Shown here one piece after another: positions 27,791 to 36,715 of a DNA stretch of 64,000 bases; within the stretch, counting starts at the first letter, position 1; every line of letters begins with the position of its first letter. The notes beneath the pieces were generated by a model, which saw only the letters and a program-made list of their open reading frames with translations, did not search any database and was not told the DNA's origin. Source of the DNA: Verrucomicrobiota bacterium (GTDB taxonomy: Bacteria > Verrucomicrobiota > Verrucomicrobiia > Limisphaerales > UBA1319); the NCBI GenBank assembly GCA_022709905.1, contig JAKLHY010000019.1:1-64000 (forward strand), read 5' to 3'. Made by a program: the position numbers and the translations under genes.

Positions 27791-28259
27791 GGATTGTCCT
27801 TTCATACACCGGGGGTTGATGCAGCAGCATACTCTGACGGACTGCGGTGAATCGAGCAAAAGGTTTCAGCCTCTCAGTTTATCCGGCCGCCTCGATTCCA
27901 ATACTGGCCGCGCAATATGGCGCCCTCGACGTGATAGTCAATCGCGGTCCGACGGAACATGATGGCCAGCCGCATGTGAAACTCCGAATCGAAGGCGAGG
28001 TCGGCGCTGTCTTCCCGCCGGCAGTGCCCCAGGCCTTGGAAGACCGGGCGTGAGCCGTGATGGGGACCGAGAAAAGCATCGCAGATCAGACTGGCAGAGA
28101 ATCCTCAGTCTGTTAGGCTGCCGCCGATTCCGCGCAAAACGCGCATTCAATAAACGAACAGATTCGGTCGCTGGTCGGACGTGGAAATCCGACGGGTGAC
28201 ATCACAGATCCGGTATGTTTGGCTTAATGAACCATGAAGCTGGATGGACAGTATTGTCC
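27791..28259. other. Divergent promoter region, possible coding remnant
   Basis: About 470 bp between the glycosidase (minus) and the TIG protein (plus), so promoters in both directions are expected. No confident boxes were found. The minus strand from about 28105 to 27873 holds a stop-free, protein-like frame without a start codon (separate entry). Confidence 0.4.
27873..28105 (-). pseudogene. Possible gene remnant without start codon
   Basis: A frame of about 75 codons closed at both ends by stops reads a protein-like string including F-L-G-P-H-H-G-S-R-P-V-F-Q and E-F-H-M-R-L-A-I-M-F, with mostly G or C at third positions as in neighbouring genes. There is no upstream ATG or GTG and no family I recognise. 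It may be a decayed gene end or chance. Confidence 0.22.
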
Positions 28260-28261
28260 AT
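28244..28261. promoter_or_regulatory. Palindrome overlapping the TIG-protein start
   Basis: ATGGACA-GTAT-TGTCCAT has 7-bp perfect arms and runs into the ATG codons at 28260 and 28263. It could be an operator, or an mRNA hairpin that hides the translation start. Confidence 0.45.
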
Positions 28262-30191
28262 GATGAAACAGTGCAGAAAATGGGCCGTGCTGGCCTTGGC
28301 CTTTGGAATTGTCCTGGCAGAATCCTGGGGGGCCGAGCCGCCTGTCATTCTCAGTTTTAGGCCGCAAACAGGCCCTCCCGGCGCCCGGGTCACGATTGAA
28401 GGCGCAAATCTCAACGAGGTCCAGTCGGTTCAACTCAATGGCCAGACCGCGGAATACGGCATTCTGGAAGAGGGAACGGTTCTTTACATGGTGGTGCCGA
28501 TGAGTGCCACGAGCGGCTTGATTACTATCCAGACGGCGGCAGGACAGGCTGTCAGTGAGGCATCTTTTGATGTGGTGGTTCCAGGAAATCCCGAGATTGC
28601 GGATTTCGCCCCCGACAGCGGCGAAGTGGGAACCGCTGTGATCGTCAGGGGAAGCAATTTCATTTCCGTGGTTGCGGTCCGGTTCAACGGTTTGGATGCG
28701 GCCTTTTCATCGACGGATTCCGGCACCGTTCTGGCCACGGTTCCCAAGAACGCCACCAGCGGGCCCATCACGGTCGTCACGGCCTTTGGAAACGGCATCA
28801 GCCCAGTGCCCTTCGTGGTGAAGGACTCCGAAGCGCCGATTGTGACGGCTTTCTCGCCGGTCAGTGGCTCGGAAGGCACAGGGGTGGTCCTGGAAGGCAC
28901 GGCCTTGAATCAAGTCAGTGTGGTGCGTTTTGGTGATGTGCCCGCTTCCTTTTTTGTGCTGAGCCCGAACCAGATCCGCGCCCTGGTTCCTATCGGCGCT
29001 AAAACGGCGCCGATTACGGTCGAGTCCGACGCGGGGCGTTTTACGACGACGACCCATTTCACGGTGACCGGGTCTTTGGTTCCGGTGATCGAAACCATCA
29101 TCCCGATGGAGGGAAAACCCGGCACATCCGTGCTGCTTCTGGGGACCAATTTGCACCAGACCAAGGCCATTCTGTTCAACGGTGTGAAGGCAAACTTTAC
29201 CACGTTTTCTCCAGGGGTGGTTTATACCAGCGTGCCTGAAGGCGCCACCACCGGCCCCATCACGATCGAAACCATGGCAGGCACCGGCACTTCCGCATCA
29301 AGCTTCAAGGTGATCGTCGAAAATGAACCGGCGATCACCGGGTTTTCGCCGGTCTCGGGTTCGCCTGGTACCCTCGTCAAAATCACCGGAGACAATCTCG
29401 AGAACGTCCAGGAGGTCTTTTTCAATGGGATGGCCGCTTCGTTTACCACCCATGCCGGTTTGCAGGCCGAGGTTCCGAATGGCGCGGCTTCCGGTCCGAT
29501 TTCAGTCCGGACACCTGTGGGTCTAGTTGTCAGTGTTGAGTCGTTCACGGTGTCCGCCGACGTGGACCTGAAAATCGGTCAGTCGATGACTGCTTCCTGG
29601 CTTCCCAATTCCTGGCAGGTGACCCTCGCGATTTCAGTGACCAATGCCGGTCTGGCTTCGGCTTCGTCGGTCCTGGTCTCCAACGTGTTTGAAAAAGGAA
29701 TTGGAGAACCCGAAGGGGCGTGGCCGAACCCGGGAATCTCCAACTTGACCACCAAGGTGATCGAGATCACTCAGGGTGAGTTCATGCAGGACCCCGGAGA
29801 CGCAAAATGGGAGATTGGCGAATTACCAGCGGGCGGGGTGGTTAGCCTGAGCTTACTCGTGGAAGGAACCGTTTCGGGCTCGATCCAATCCTGGGCCTCC
29901 GTTTCCTCGGTCGAGCCCGACGCCGCGCCGGAGGATAATCTCTCGGTGGCCATCGCACAGGTGGGAAGTCTGCCCCGTCTCGAGTTAACACGGACCGCGG
30001 ACAAGGCGCTTGTTCTCAGTTGGCCGGCCGACGATATCCACTGGCGCCTGCAAAGCGCGCCGGCCCTACCGTCGGGACCGGGAGATTGGGTGTCTCTCGA
30101 TGTAACGCCTGAGGAATCCGATGAAAAAAATCGCGTCTCGGTCGATGCCGCGACCGGCCAGCAGTTTTACCGACTCGTGTTGCCACCTTAG
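28260..30191 (+). CDS. Secreted protein with five IPT/TIG domains and a FYRL-type C-terminal module
   Basis: About 643 residues. After a signal peptide (W-A-V-L-A-L-A-F-G-I-V-L-A) come five tandem IPT/TIG beta-sandwiches of about 80 residues. Each has the pattern I-x-x-F-x-P-x-x-G-x-x-G-T-x-V-x-I-x-G-x-N-L and ends in T-S-G-P-I-T-V-x-T. Then follows a DUF11/CARDB-like domain (I-S-V-T-N-A-G-L-A-S) and a C-terminal module with L-S-W, W-R-L-Q-S-A-P-A-L and Q-Q-F-Y-R-L. It has no visible enzyme part, so a cell-surface adhesion or scaffold role is likely. ATG at 28260 or 28263; the frame extends upstream to 28215 without good signals. Confidence 0.8.
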   Translation: MMKQCRKWAVLALAFGIVLAESWGAEPPVILSFRPQTGPPGARVTIEGANLNEVQSVQLNGQTAEYGILEEGTVLYMVVPMSATSGLITIQTAAGQAVSEASFDVVVPGNPEIADFAPDSGEVGTAVIVRGSNFISVVAVRFNGLDAAFSSTDSGTVLATVPKNATSGPITVVTAFGNGISPVPFVVKDSEAPIVTAFSPVSGSEGTGVVLEGTALNQVSVVRFGDVPASFFVLSPNQIRALVPIGAKTAPITVESDAGRFTTTTHFTVTGSLVPVIETIIPMEGKPGTSVLLLGTNLHQTKAILFNGVKANFTTFSPGVVYTSVPEGATTGPITIETMAGTGTSASSFKVIVENEPAITGFSPVSGSPGTLVKITGDNLENVQEVFFNGMAASFTTHAGLQAEVPNGAASGPISVRTPVGLVVSVESFTVSADVDLKIGQSMTASWLPNSWQVTLAISVTNAGLASASSVLVSNVFEKGIGEPEGAWPNPGISNLTTKVIEITQGEFMQDPGDAKWEIGELPAGGVVSLSLLVEGTVSGSIQSWASVSSVEPDAAPEDNLSVAIAQVGSLPRLELTRTADKALVLSWPADDIHWRLQSAPALPSGPGDWVSLDVTPEESDEKNRVSVDAATGQQFYRLVLPP

Positions 30192-30296
30192 CATCGATTC
30201 GGGAGAGGCTCACGAGTTCTGATCTCGCATCGGCGGCCGCTGATGCCTGTTTGGGCGATCCTTGCCTCGGGGTGGAAACCGCGCTAACCTCGGCCC

Positions 30297-31469
30297 ATGA
30301 TCCACTCTGACAACTCTCGGAGTCCGTGGCTGAAGATTCTGCTCATTCTGGTGTTGTTGGGAGGGGGCGGACTGGCGCTGCGCCTGACGGTCTTCCGCCC
30401 GAAGCCGGTGCCGGTGACCGTCTGCCGGGTGGAAAAGGGGCGCGTGGAGGACACCGTGGTGAACTCGCGGGCGGGAACGGTCCAGTCCCGGCGTCGAGCG
30501 GAAATGAGCCCGGGGATCCCGGGTTTGGTCACCGAGATCAGCGTGCAGAAAGGCAACCGCGTCAAGAAAGGAGATGTCTTGCTGCGCCTGGACGACAGCG
30601 AACATCAGGCGCAGGTCCAGCTCGCCGAGCGGGCCTTGGAAGCCGCAAAAGCCCTGGCGGAACAGGCCCGGCTCGAATCGGAACTCGCCCAGCAATCCTG
30701 GAAAAGGACCCAAAGCCTGGCTCGCGACAAGGTCATTTCCGAGATAGCCCTGGATCAGGATCACACCCGGTTTTTGACCGCCGGCGCTGCCAGCCTGGCC
30801 GCCCAAGCCCGCGTTCGCGAAGCCGAGGCTTCCCTCGACCTGGCCCGAGCCACGCTGAGCAAGACGATCATGACCGCCCCGTTCGACGGCGTGGTTCTGG
30901 ATGTGACCACGGAAAGGGGCGAGTGGATCAGTCCCAGTCCCCCCGGGGTTTTCATCCCGCCCGTGGTGGATCTGATCGATCCAGAGGCGCTCTACGTCAG
31001 CGCGCCCATCGACGAAGCCGACGTGGCCCGGATTCGGGTCGGATTTCCAGTCCGAATTACCTTGGATGCCTTTCGAGAACAGGCCTTCAGCGGAACCCTG
31101 ACCTACATCTCTTCCTTCGTCGAGACTCGTCAGGAGCAAAACCGGACCTTGCGCGTCGAGGCTGAACTCAAAGAAAATCCGCTGCCCGCCAATCTGCTTC
31201 CCGGACTTTCCGCGGATGTCGAGATCATCCTGGATGCGCGCGACAACGTGTTGCGAATTCCGACCTATGCCTTGATGGAGGGCAATCGCGTGCTGGTGGT
31301 GCGCGGGAACCGGTTGGTCGAACAGAAGGTCGAGACCGGTCTGCACAATTGGAGTTTTACCGAGATCCTATCGCCTCTGGCGGAGGGAGAACGCGTGGTG
31401 ATTTCGCTGGATCGACCTGAAATCAAGGGGGGCGCTCAGGTCACCGTCAGCGGGGAGCCGGAGCTATGA
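30297..31469 (+). CDS. Periplasmic adaptor (HlyD/MacA-type) of an ABC efflux system
   Basis: A 390-residue membrane-fusion protein: an N-terminal TM anchor (residues 13-31), a barrel-sandwich lipoyl half motif (P-G-I-P-G-L-V-T-E-I-S-V-Q-K-G-N-R-V-K-K-G-D), a coiled-coil hairpin (about 100-175) and beta-barrel domains. It should link inner-membrane ABC permeases to an outer-membrane channel, none of which is encoded nearby. Its stop overlaps the ATPase start (ATGA). First gene of a four-gene transporter operon. Confidence 0.9.
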   Translation: MIHSDNSRSPWLKILLILVLLGGGGLALRLTVFRPKPVPVTVCRVEKGRVEDTVVNSRAGTVQSRRRAEMSPGIPGLVTEISVQKGNRVKKGDVLLRLDDSEHQAQVQLAERALEAAKALAEQARLESELAQQSWKRTQSLARDKVISEIALDQDHTRFLTAGAASLAAQARVREAEASLDLARATLSKTIMTAPFDGVVLDVTTERGEWISPSPPGVFIPPVVDLIDPEALYVSAPIDEADVARIRVGFPVRITLDAFREQAFSGTLTYISSFVETRQEQNRTLRVEAELKENPLPANLLPGLSADVEIILDARDNVLRIPTYALMEGNRVLVVRGNRLVEQKVETGLHNWSFTEILSPLAEGERVVISLDRPEIKGGAQVTVSGEPEL

Positions 31470-32140
31470 TCGACTTGGAGGGCATTCGAAGGACCTACAT
31501 CGTGGGAGGGAGCCCGGTTTATGCCCTTAAGGAAACTTCTCTCCAGATTGAATCGGGCGATTATGTCTCGATCATGGGACCCTCCGGATCGGGGAAGTCC
31601 ACCTTGCTTCACGTCCTGGGATGCCTGGATCGGCCCAGCGGCGGTTCCTACCGGTTCGCGGATGAGGAGATTTCCCGACTCACCGACGATCAGCTCTCCC
31701 GGTTGCGCCGCCATCAGATCGGTTTTGTCTTCCAGTTTTTTCATCTGGTGCCGCGCCTGACGGCGGCGGGCAATGTGGAATTGCCGATGGTCTTTGCCGG
31801 GATTCCACCCGAACAACGGCGGCAGCGGGTTCAGAAGGTTCTGGAGGTCGTGGGGCTGTCGGCGCGGGCCGGACATCGTCCGGATCAACTCTCCGGAGGC
31901 GAGCAACAACGAGTGGCTATTGCGCGGGCGGTCGTCATGGAGCCCGCGCTTCTGTTGGCCGACGAACCGACCGGGAACCTGGACAGTGTGTCCGGGCGTG
32001 AAATTGTGGAATTGATGGAGACGATGAATCGACAGGGACTCACGCTGGTTGTGGTCACCCATGACCCCAAGGTCGGAGACCGGGCCCGACGCCGAATTCG
32101 GCTGTCGGATGGCCAGGTGGTTTCTGATGCTTCCGTATGA
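31466..32140 (+). CDS. ABC transporter ATP-binding protein (MacB/LolD type)
   Basis: A 224-residue ATPase. Walker A G-P-S-G-S-G-K-S-T at 38-46, Q-loop in G-F-V-F-Q-F-F, signature L-S-G-G-E-Q-Q-R, Walker B L-L-L-A-D-E-P-T-G-N-L-D and switch histidine in V-V-V-T-H-D-P. The G-N-L-D-S motif after Walker B is typical of the MacB/LolD/FtsE group of mechanotransmission transporters. Coupled by 4-bp ATGA overlaps to the adaptor before and the permease after. Confidence 0.95.
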   Translation: MIDLEGIRRTYIVGGSPVYALKETSLQIESGDYVSIMGPSGSGKSTLLHVLGCLDRPSGGSYRFADEEISRLTDDQLSRLRRHQIGFVFQFFHLVPRLTAAGNVELPMVFAGIPPEQRRQRVQKVLEVVGLSARAGHRPDQLSGGEQQRVAIARAVVMEPALLLADEPTGNLDSVSGREIVELMETMNRQGLTLVVVTHDPKVGDRARRRIRLSDGQVVSDASV

Positions 32141-33342
32141 GAGGCATGGATCTGATCCGATTTGCCGCCGGCGGTTTGCGAGGGCATCGGCTGAGGACAT
32201 TCCTCTCGCTGCTCGGGGTCGGCATCGGCGTGGCCTCGGTCATGCTCCTGACCAGCCTGGGGGAAGGGGCTCGACTGTATGTGACCCGCGAATTTGCCGC
32301 CCTGGGGTCGAATTTGCTCATCATCATTCCCGGCAAGACGGAAACCGCTGGATTGGCGCCCCTGGTGAGCACGGCTCCGCATGATCTGACCCTGGAAGAT
32401 GCCAATGCTCTGCTGCAACGCATTCCAGCCATCTCGCGCGTGGCCCCCCTGGTGGCCGGAACCGCCCGGGTCAGCGCCGGCGAGCGCAGCCGTGAAGTCA
32501 CCCTCGTGGGCGCAACCCGCGATCTTCTCGAGATCCGCCATCTGAAGATGGCCAGCGGGCGTTTTTTGCCCCGGGATCTGCCCCATGCGGCCGTCTGTGT
32601 CCTGGGATCCAGGGTTCAACGCGAGCTTTTTCCTCATCAAAATCCCTTGGGCCAGTTGGTGCGGATCGGGGACTGGCGGTTCCGGGTGATCGGTGTGATC
32701 GCCCCTCGGGGCACCTCGATCGGCATGGATCTGGACGAGGTGGTTGAAATCCCGGTCGAGACCGCCTTGAAAATCTTCAACCGAAGCAGCTTGTTCCGAG
32801 TTCTGGTCGATGTCGCTTCCCATCGAGATTTAAAGAAGGTCGAACAAGACACCTTGAGGATACTGCGGGAACGCCACGACGGACAGGAGGATGTGACCCT
32901 GATGACTCAGGACGCGGTGCTGAGTTCTTTCAATCTGATCCTTCGGGCTTTGACTGCGGCCCTGGCTGGCATCGCGGCGATTTCATTGGGAGTCGCCGGA
33001 TTGGGGATCATGAATGTCATGCTCGTTTCGGTCTCGGAACGCACCCGGGAAATCGGTCTGCTGAAAGCCCTCGGGACCACCCACGCCCAAGTGGTGTCGG
33101 TTTTCCTGGTGGAGGCGGCGATCTTGTCCACCGCCGGCGGGTTTCTGGGATTGCTGACCGGCCTCGGCGCCGGGCAGGTCTTGCAGCGGCTTTATCCCGA
33201 TTTTCCCATCCATTGCCCCCCATGGGCCATGGCGGCCGCTCTTGCCGTTTCGATGTGTGTGGGACTTTTTTTTGGCATCCTTCCCGCGCGCCGCGCCGCC
33301 CGTTTGGATCCTGTCCAGGCTCTGATGAGACGAAAGGCATGA
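32137..33342 (+). CDS. MacB-like ABC permease 1
   Basis: A 401-residue FtsX/MacB permease: one N-terminal TM helix (T-F-L-S-L-L-G-V-G-I-G-V-A-S-V), a large MacB periplasmic core domain (about 45-255) and three C-terminal TM helices including E-R-T-R-E-I-G-L-L-K-A-L-G, the coupling-helix motif. Starts in an ATGA overlap with the ATPase gene and ends in an ATGA overlap with the second permease. With permease 2 it should form a heterodimeric transporter. Confidence 0.92.
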   Translation: MRGMDLIRFAAGGLRGHRLRTFLSLLGVGIGVASVMLLTSLGEGARLYVTREFAALGSNLLIIIPGKTETAGLAPLVSTAPHDLTLEDANALLQRIPAISRVAPLVAGTARVSAGERSREVTLVGATRDLLEIRHLKMASGRFLPRDLPHAAVCVLGSRVQRELFPHQNPLGQLVRIGDWRFRVIGVIAPRGTSIGMDLDEVVEIPVETALKIFNRSSLFRVLVDVASHRDLKKVEQDTLRILRERHDGQEDVTLMTQDAVLSSFNLILRALTAALAGIAAISLGVAGLGIMNVMLVSVSERTREIGLLKALGTTHAQVVSVFLVEAAILSTAGGFLGLLTGLGAGQVLQRLYPDFPIHCPPWAMAAALAVSMCVGLFFGILPARRAARLDPVQALMRRKA

Positions 33343-34541
33343 ATACGATCGACCTATTCAGGCTGGCCTGGCAGTCCCTGTGGTATCACCGCCAACGCTC
33401 GGTGTTGACCATGCTCGGCATTCTTATTGGCATCACCTCGGTGATTCTTTTGACCTCCATCGGGGAGGGAACTCGGAATTTTGTCCTGTCGGAATTTACG
33501 CAGTTTGGCACCACGCTGGTCGCCATCAATCCCGGACGAATCGAGACAACGGGCATCCCCGGCGCTCTCGGCACCACGGTGCATCCGCTGACCCTCGAGG
33601 ACGCCGAAGCCTTGAACCGACTGCCCGGCATCACCCGGGTGGTCCCCGTCATCATGGGATCGGCCCCAGTCGAACAAGGGGGCAAAACTCGAAACGTGTT
33701 CGTTTATGGCGTTACCGCCGCCATGCCCGATGTTTGGCGAATTCGGGTGCGAGCGGGGCGTTTTTTGCCCGCGCTGGACGTTCATGATGGCGCCCCCGTC
33801 GCCGTTCTCGGTCCCACATTGAAACGCGAACTGTTCGGGGATCAGAATTGCCTGGGACGTCATGTGCGGATTGCTGGCGAGCGATTCCTGGTGATCGGGC
33901 TCATGGAATCGAAAGGCCAGTTTCTTGGCATTGATATTGATGACAGCGCTTATATCCATGTGGCCCAGGCCCGCCATCTGTTTAATCGGGATAACCTGCA
34001 CGAAATCGATCTGACGGTTGCCAACGCGTCCATCATCGATCCCGTGGTGTCCCGAGTCAAAAGGACTCTGATCGCACGGCATAACCGCGAGGAGGACTTC
34101 ACGGTCACGACGCAGAACGGGATGCTGGAAACCTTGGATCGGATCATTCGCATCGTCAGCCTGGCGGTGGTGGGCATTGGGGCGATATCCCTGCTGGTCG
34201 GGGCCGTCGGCATTCTGACCATGATGTGGATCTCAGTGAACGAGCGCACCTCGGAGATCGGACTGGCCCGGGCCATTGGAGCGACTTCGCGCCAGATCCT
34301 GCTGCTCTTCCTCATCGAAGCATCCCTGGTTTCCACGCTGGGCGGGATTCTCGGCCTGGCCATCGGGCTCGGGTTCGGACATCTGTTGCACCTCTACGTT
34401 CCCGCGTTACCGGTCAAAACACCGGCGGAGTATGTGGTTTTGGCTCTGGCGGTCAGTCTGCTGGTGGGCCTGGTCAGTGGTCTCTTGCCCGCCCGCCGGG
34501 CCGCGAACCTCGATCCGGTGGTCGCTCTGACCGCTGATTAG
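33339..34541 (+). CDS. MacB-like ABC permease 2
   Basis: A 400-residue paralogue of the preceding permease with the same layout: TM1, MacB core domain, three TM helices, coupling motif E-R-T-S-E-I-G-L-A-R-A-I-G-A. The true start is ATG 33339 in an ATGA overlap; the longer upstream frame lies inside permease 1. Two distinct permeases with a separate ATPase indicate a heteromeric exporter, unlike E. coli MacB, where one fused protein forms a homodimer. Substrate is unknown; peptides, lipids or lipoproteins are possible. Confidence 0.92.
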   Translation: MNTIDLFRLAWQSLWYHRQRSVLTMLGILIGITSVILLTSIGEGTRNFVLSEFTQFGTTLVAINPGRIETTGIPGALGTTVHPLTLEDAEALNRLPGITRVVPVIMGSAPVEQGGKTRNVFVYGVTAAMPDVWRIRVRAGRFLPALDVHDGAPVAVLGPTLKRELFGDQNCLGRHVRIAGERFLVIGLMESKGQFLGIDIDDSAYIHVAQARHLFNRDNLHEIDLTVANASIIDPVVSRVKRTLIARHNREEDFTVTTQNGMLETLDRIIRIVSLAVVGIGAISLLVGAVGILTMMWISVNERTSEIGLARAIGATSRQILLLFLIEASLVSTLGGILGLAIGLGFGHLLHLYVPALPVKTPAEYVVLALAVSLLVGLVSGLLPARRAANLDPVVALTAD

Positions 34542-34782
34542 CAGGCTTACCCGTCCGCGGGAAAAACGAGTCTGCGATGTATGGGTTCGCAAGGGTTCCG
34601 ATGCGATGGCGTGATTCCCGACGCGGTTTGGCGAGGTCGCGGACCGTATGCGATGGATAAAAAAACTGTAATCTGATACGGGGTTGGTTTTTCACCTTCC
34701 TGGGGTCTGTTATTTGTGGAACGACACAACAGGTCGTGTCCGACAAAGAAACGAGTCAAACAATAAAAATAAGGTGAACCCT

Positions 34783-35190
34783 ATGAAAACATCGACGATC
34801 CTCAAATCCATCCTGGCCGCAATTCTCTTGAGCGGTTCCGCAACCCTTCTGATGGGCCAAACGACCCCGGCAACTTGTCCGCTCGGACATCAACCCGGTT
34901 ACGGAAGGACGCTGACCGCCGAACAAAAAGCGGCCCAATGCGCCTCGGTCCAAAAAATGGTGGCCGAACTCCGTCAAAAGCAAGCCAACGGCACGTTGAC
35001 CGCCGAAGAGCAGGCCTGGCTCCAACAGGTCGAACAACGCGGCGGCCGTTGCCTAACAGGGACTCCTCGAGGCCCCGGCGGCGGCAAGGGGCAGGGGGCG
35101 GGCCTCGGAGCCGGACAGGGCAAGCGCCAGGGTTTGCGCAATGGAACCGGCCCTCGCGGCGTCAATGGCACCTGCCCGCTTAATCCGTGA
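34783..35190 (+). CDS. Small secreted Gln/Gly-rich protein
   Basis: A 135-residue protein with a clear signal peptide cleaved after about L-L-M-G-Q. The mature N-terminal part has T-L-T-A-E-Q-K-A-A-Q-C and T-L-T-A-E-E-Q-A-W-L-Q-Q, two T-L-T-A-E-x-Q helices. The C-terminal half is Gly/Arg/Gln-rich low complexity ending in N-G-T-C-P-L-N-P. Four cysteines are present. AAGGTG lies six bases before ATG 34783, a good ribosome site. It stands next to the DUF2202 gene. No family is recognised; a periplasmic metal or stress role is a guess from context. Confidence 0.75.
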   Translation: MKTSTILKSILAAILLSGSATLLMGQTTPATCPLGHQPGYGRTLTAEQKAAQCASVQKMVAELRQKQANGTLTAEEQAWLQQVEQRGGRCLTGTPRGPGGGKGQGAGLGAGQGKRQGLRNGTGPRGVNGTCPLNP

Positions 35191-35238
35191 TTTGCATCCG
35201 ATGAACTCGATCCAAAAAAGTTTGCACAAACAAAGCTT

Positions 35239-35847
35239 ATGAAACGAATCATTGCCGCAGCGTTGCTGGGAGCCTTTTGCGCTTTTGGCCCCTCAGCATT
35301 AGCGCAGGCACAAGTCGAACCCTCCGACATCTTGTTTCTGAAGCAGGAGGAGAAACTGGCCCGCGACGTTTATACGAAAATGTACGAGAAGTGGGGTCAT
35401 GCCACGTTCAAGAACATCGCGGTGTCCGAACAACGACATATGGGCGCTGTGGACGGTTTGATTGCCCGATACGGGCTCGTGGACGACAGCTCCGATGATG
35501 TCAGCGTCTTCACCCTGGAGGAAATCCAGGCTCTCTATGACGCGTTGATCGCCGAAGGCACCCAATCACTTCAGGCTGCGCTTGGGGTGGGGGTGAAAAT
35601 TGAACTCATGGACATTGAAGACCTCAATCAAATGTTGGCCGTCGCAAAAGACAGGCCCATCATTCGTGTGCTGAGCAACTTGCTCCAAGGTTCTAAGAAC
35701 CACATCGAGGCGTTCAACAACGCGCTGGAGCACCTGGCCGCCTCCGACGCCGGGTCGGTCGCAGTCACTTGCGGCCAGACCTGTGGCTCCCGCCAGAGCG
35801 CTGGTCTGCCTGCCGGCCAGGGGCAACAGCGAAGGAAAGGACGTTGA
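35239..35847 (+). CDS. Secreted DUF2202 ferritin-like protein
   Basis: A 202-residue protein with a signal peptide (residues 1-25) followed by a DUF2202 domain, a ferritin-like four-helix bundle. Candidate metal ligands are E-E-K-L-A-R-D-V-Y in helix A, S-E-Q-R-H-M in helix B and S-K-N-H-I-E-A-F in helix D, matching the ExxH-type spacing of the family. The tail is Cys/Gly/Arg-rich (C-G-Q-T-C-G-S-R). It probably binds iron, copper or another metal in the periplasm; the exact activity of DUF2202 proteins is not settled. A strong hairpin follows 19 bp after the stop. Confidence 0.85.
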   Translation: MKRIIAAALLGAFCAFGPSALAQAQVEPSDILFLKQEEKLARDVYTKMYEKWGHATFKNIAVSEQRHMGAVDGLIARYGLVDDSSDDVSVFTLEEIQALYDALIAEGTQSLQAALGVGVKIELMDIEDLNQMLAVAKDRPIIRVLSNLLQGSKNHIEAFNNALEHLAASDAGSVAVTCGQTCGSRQSAGLPAGQGQQRRKGR

Positions 35848-35866
35848 CCGCTGGGACACTTGACAC

Positions 35867-35897
35867 AAACGGCGACAGGTTTGGCCTGTCGCCGTTT
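35867..35897 (+). terminator. Hairpin terminator after the DUF2202 gene
   Basis: A perfect 13-bp stem AAACGGCGACAGG / CCTGTCGCCGTTT encloses a TTTGG loop. There is only a short T run in the stem's 3' end and no longer U tract, so efficiency is uncertain, but position and strength fit an intrinsic terminator separating this gene from the two-component pair. Confidence 0.75.
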
Positions 35898-36036
35898 GAT
35901 TATTGGATCGATTCCCTGATGCTCAAGCATCCGGATTGTAGGGCCTCAAAAAAGGTCGCAGCCCGTCAAAGCCATAGTTTTTGTGTGTTCAGAAACGTAT
36001 AATGACGATAACATCCCACGGTAGGCATCGCAGACT

Positions 36037-36711
36037 GTGAAAATCCTCGTGATCGAAGACGAAAAGAAGATCGCCTCCTTTATCCGCAAGGGACTGGAAG
36101 GCCAGGGTTTTATTGTGGATGTCTCCCACCATGGGGACGAAGGCTACATCCTGGCCACGACGCGTCCCTATGACGCCCTGGTATTGGACATTATGCTCCC
36201 CGGCAAAGACGGACTGAGCATCCTGCGCGGCCTGAGGGATCGCAAGATGAATGTGCCGGTCATCCTGCTGACGGCGCGTGGCGAACTGAACGAGCGCCTC
36301 CAGGGGCTTAATCTCGGAGCCGATGATTACCTGACCAAGCCCTTTTATCTCGAGGAACTGATCGCGCGCCTCCAAGCGGTAACCCGGCGCGCTTCCGGAA
36401 CGCCCCTGAGCCTTCTCGAGGTGGAAGACTTGACGCTGAACCTCCTCACCCGGGAGGTGAAACGGGGCCCGCGCAAGATCGAGTTGACCGCGCGTGAATT
36501 TGCCTTGCTCGAGCAGTTGATGCGATCGCCCGGCCGGGTCTTTACGCGCATGCAGATCTGCGAGCAGGTCTGGAACTACGACTTCGACCCGGGGAGCAAT
36601 CTGGTGGATGTCTACGTGCAGCGTCTGCGGAAAAAAGTCGACGGTGATGAGCCCGTTAAACTGATCGAGACCATCCGCGGCGTGGGTTATCGGATCAAGG
36701 GAAGAGCCTGA
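36037..36711 (+). CDS. OmpR/CusR-type response regulator
   Basis: A 224-residue regulator: receiver domain with D-E at 8-9, phospho-acceptor D51 (L-V-L-D-I-M-L-P) and K101 (Y-L-T-K-P-F), then a winged-helix DNA-binding domain (L-T-A-R-E-F-A-L-L-E-Q-L; V-D-V-Y-V-Q-R-L-R-K-K). Starts with GTG at 36037. The kinase gene begins 4 bp after its stop. Sequence flavour resembles the CusR/CopR group, which often senses metals, consistent with the ferritin-like neighbour. Confidence 0.94.
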   Translation: MKILVIEDEKKIASFIRKGLEGQGFIVDVSHHGDEGYILATTRPYDALVLDIMLPGKDGLSILRGLRDRKMNVPVILLTARGELNERLQGLNLGADDYLTKPFYLEELIARLQAVTRRASGTPLSLLEVEDLTLNLLTREVKRGPRKIELTAREFALLEQLMRSPGRVFTRMQICEQVWNYDFDPGSNLVDVYVQRLRKKVDGDEPVKLIETIRGVGYRIKGRA

Positions 36712-36715
36712 GCGC

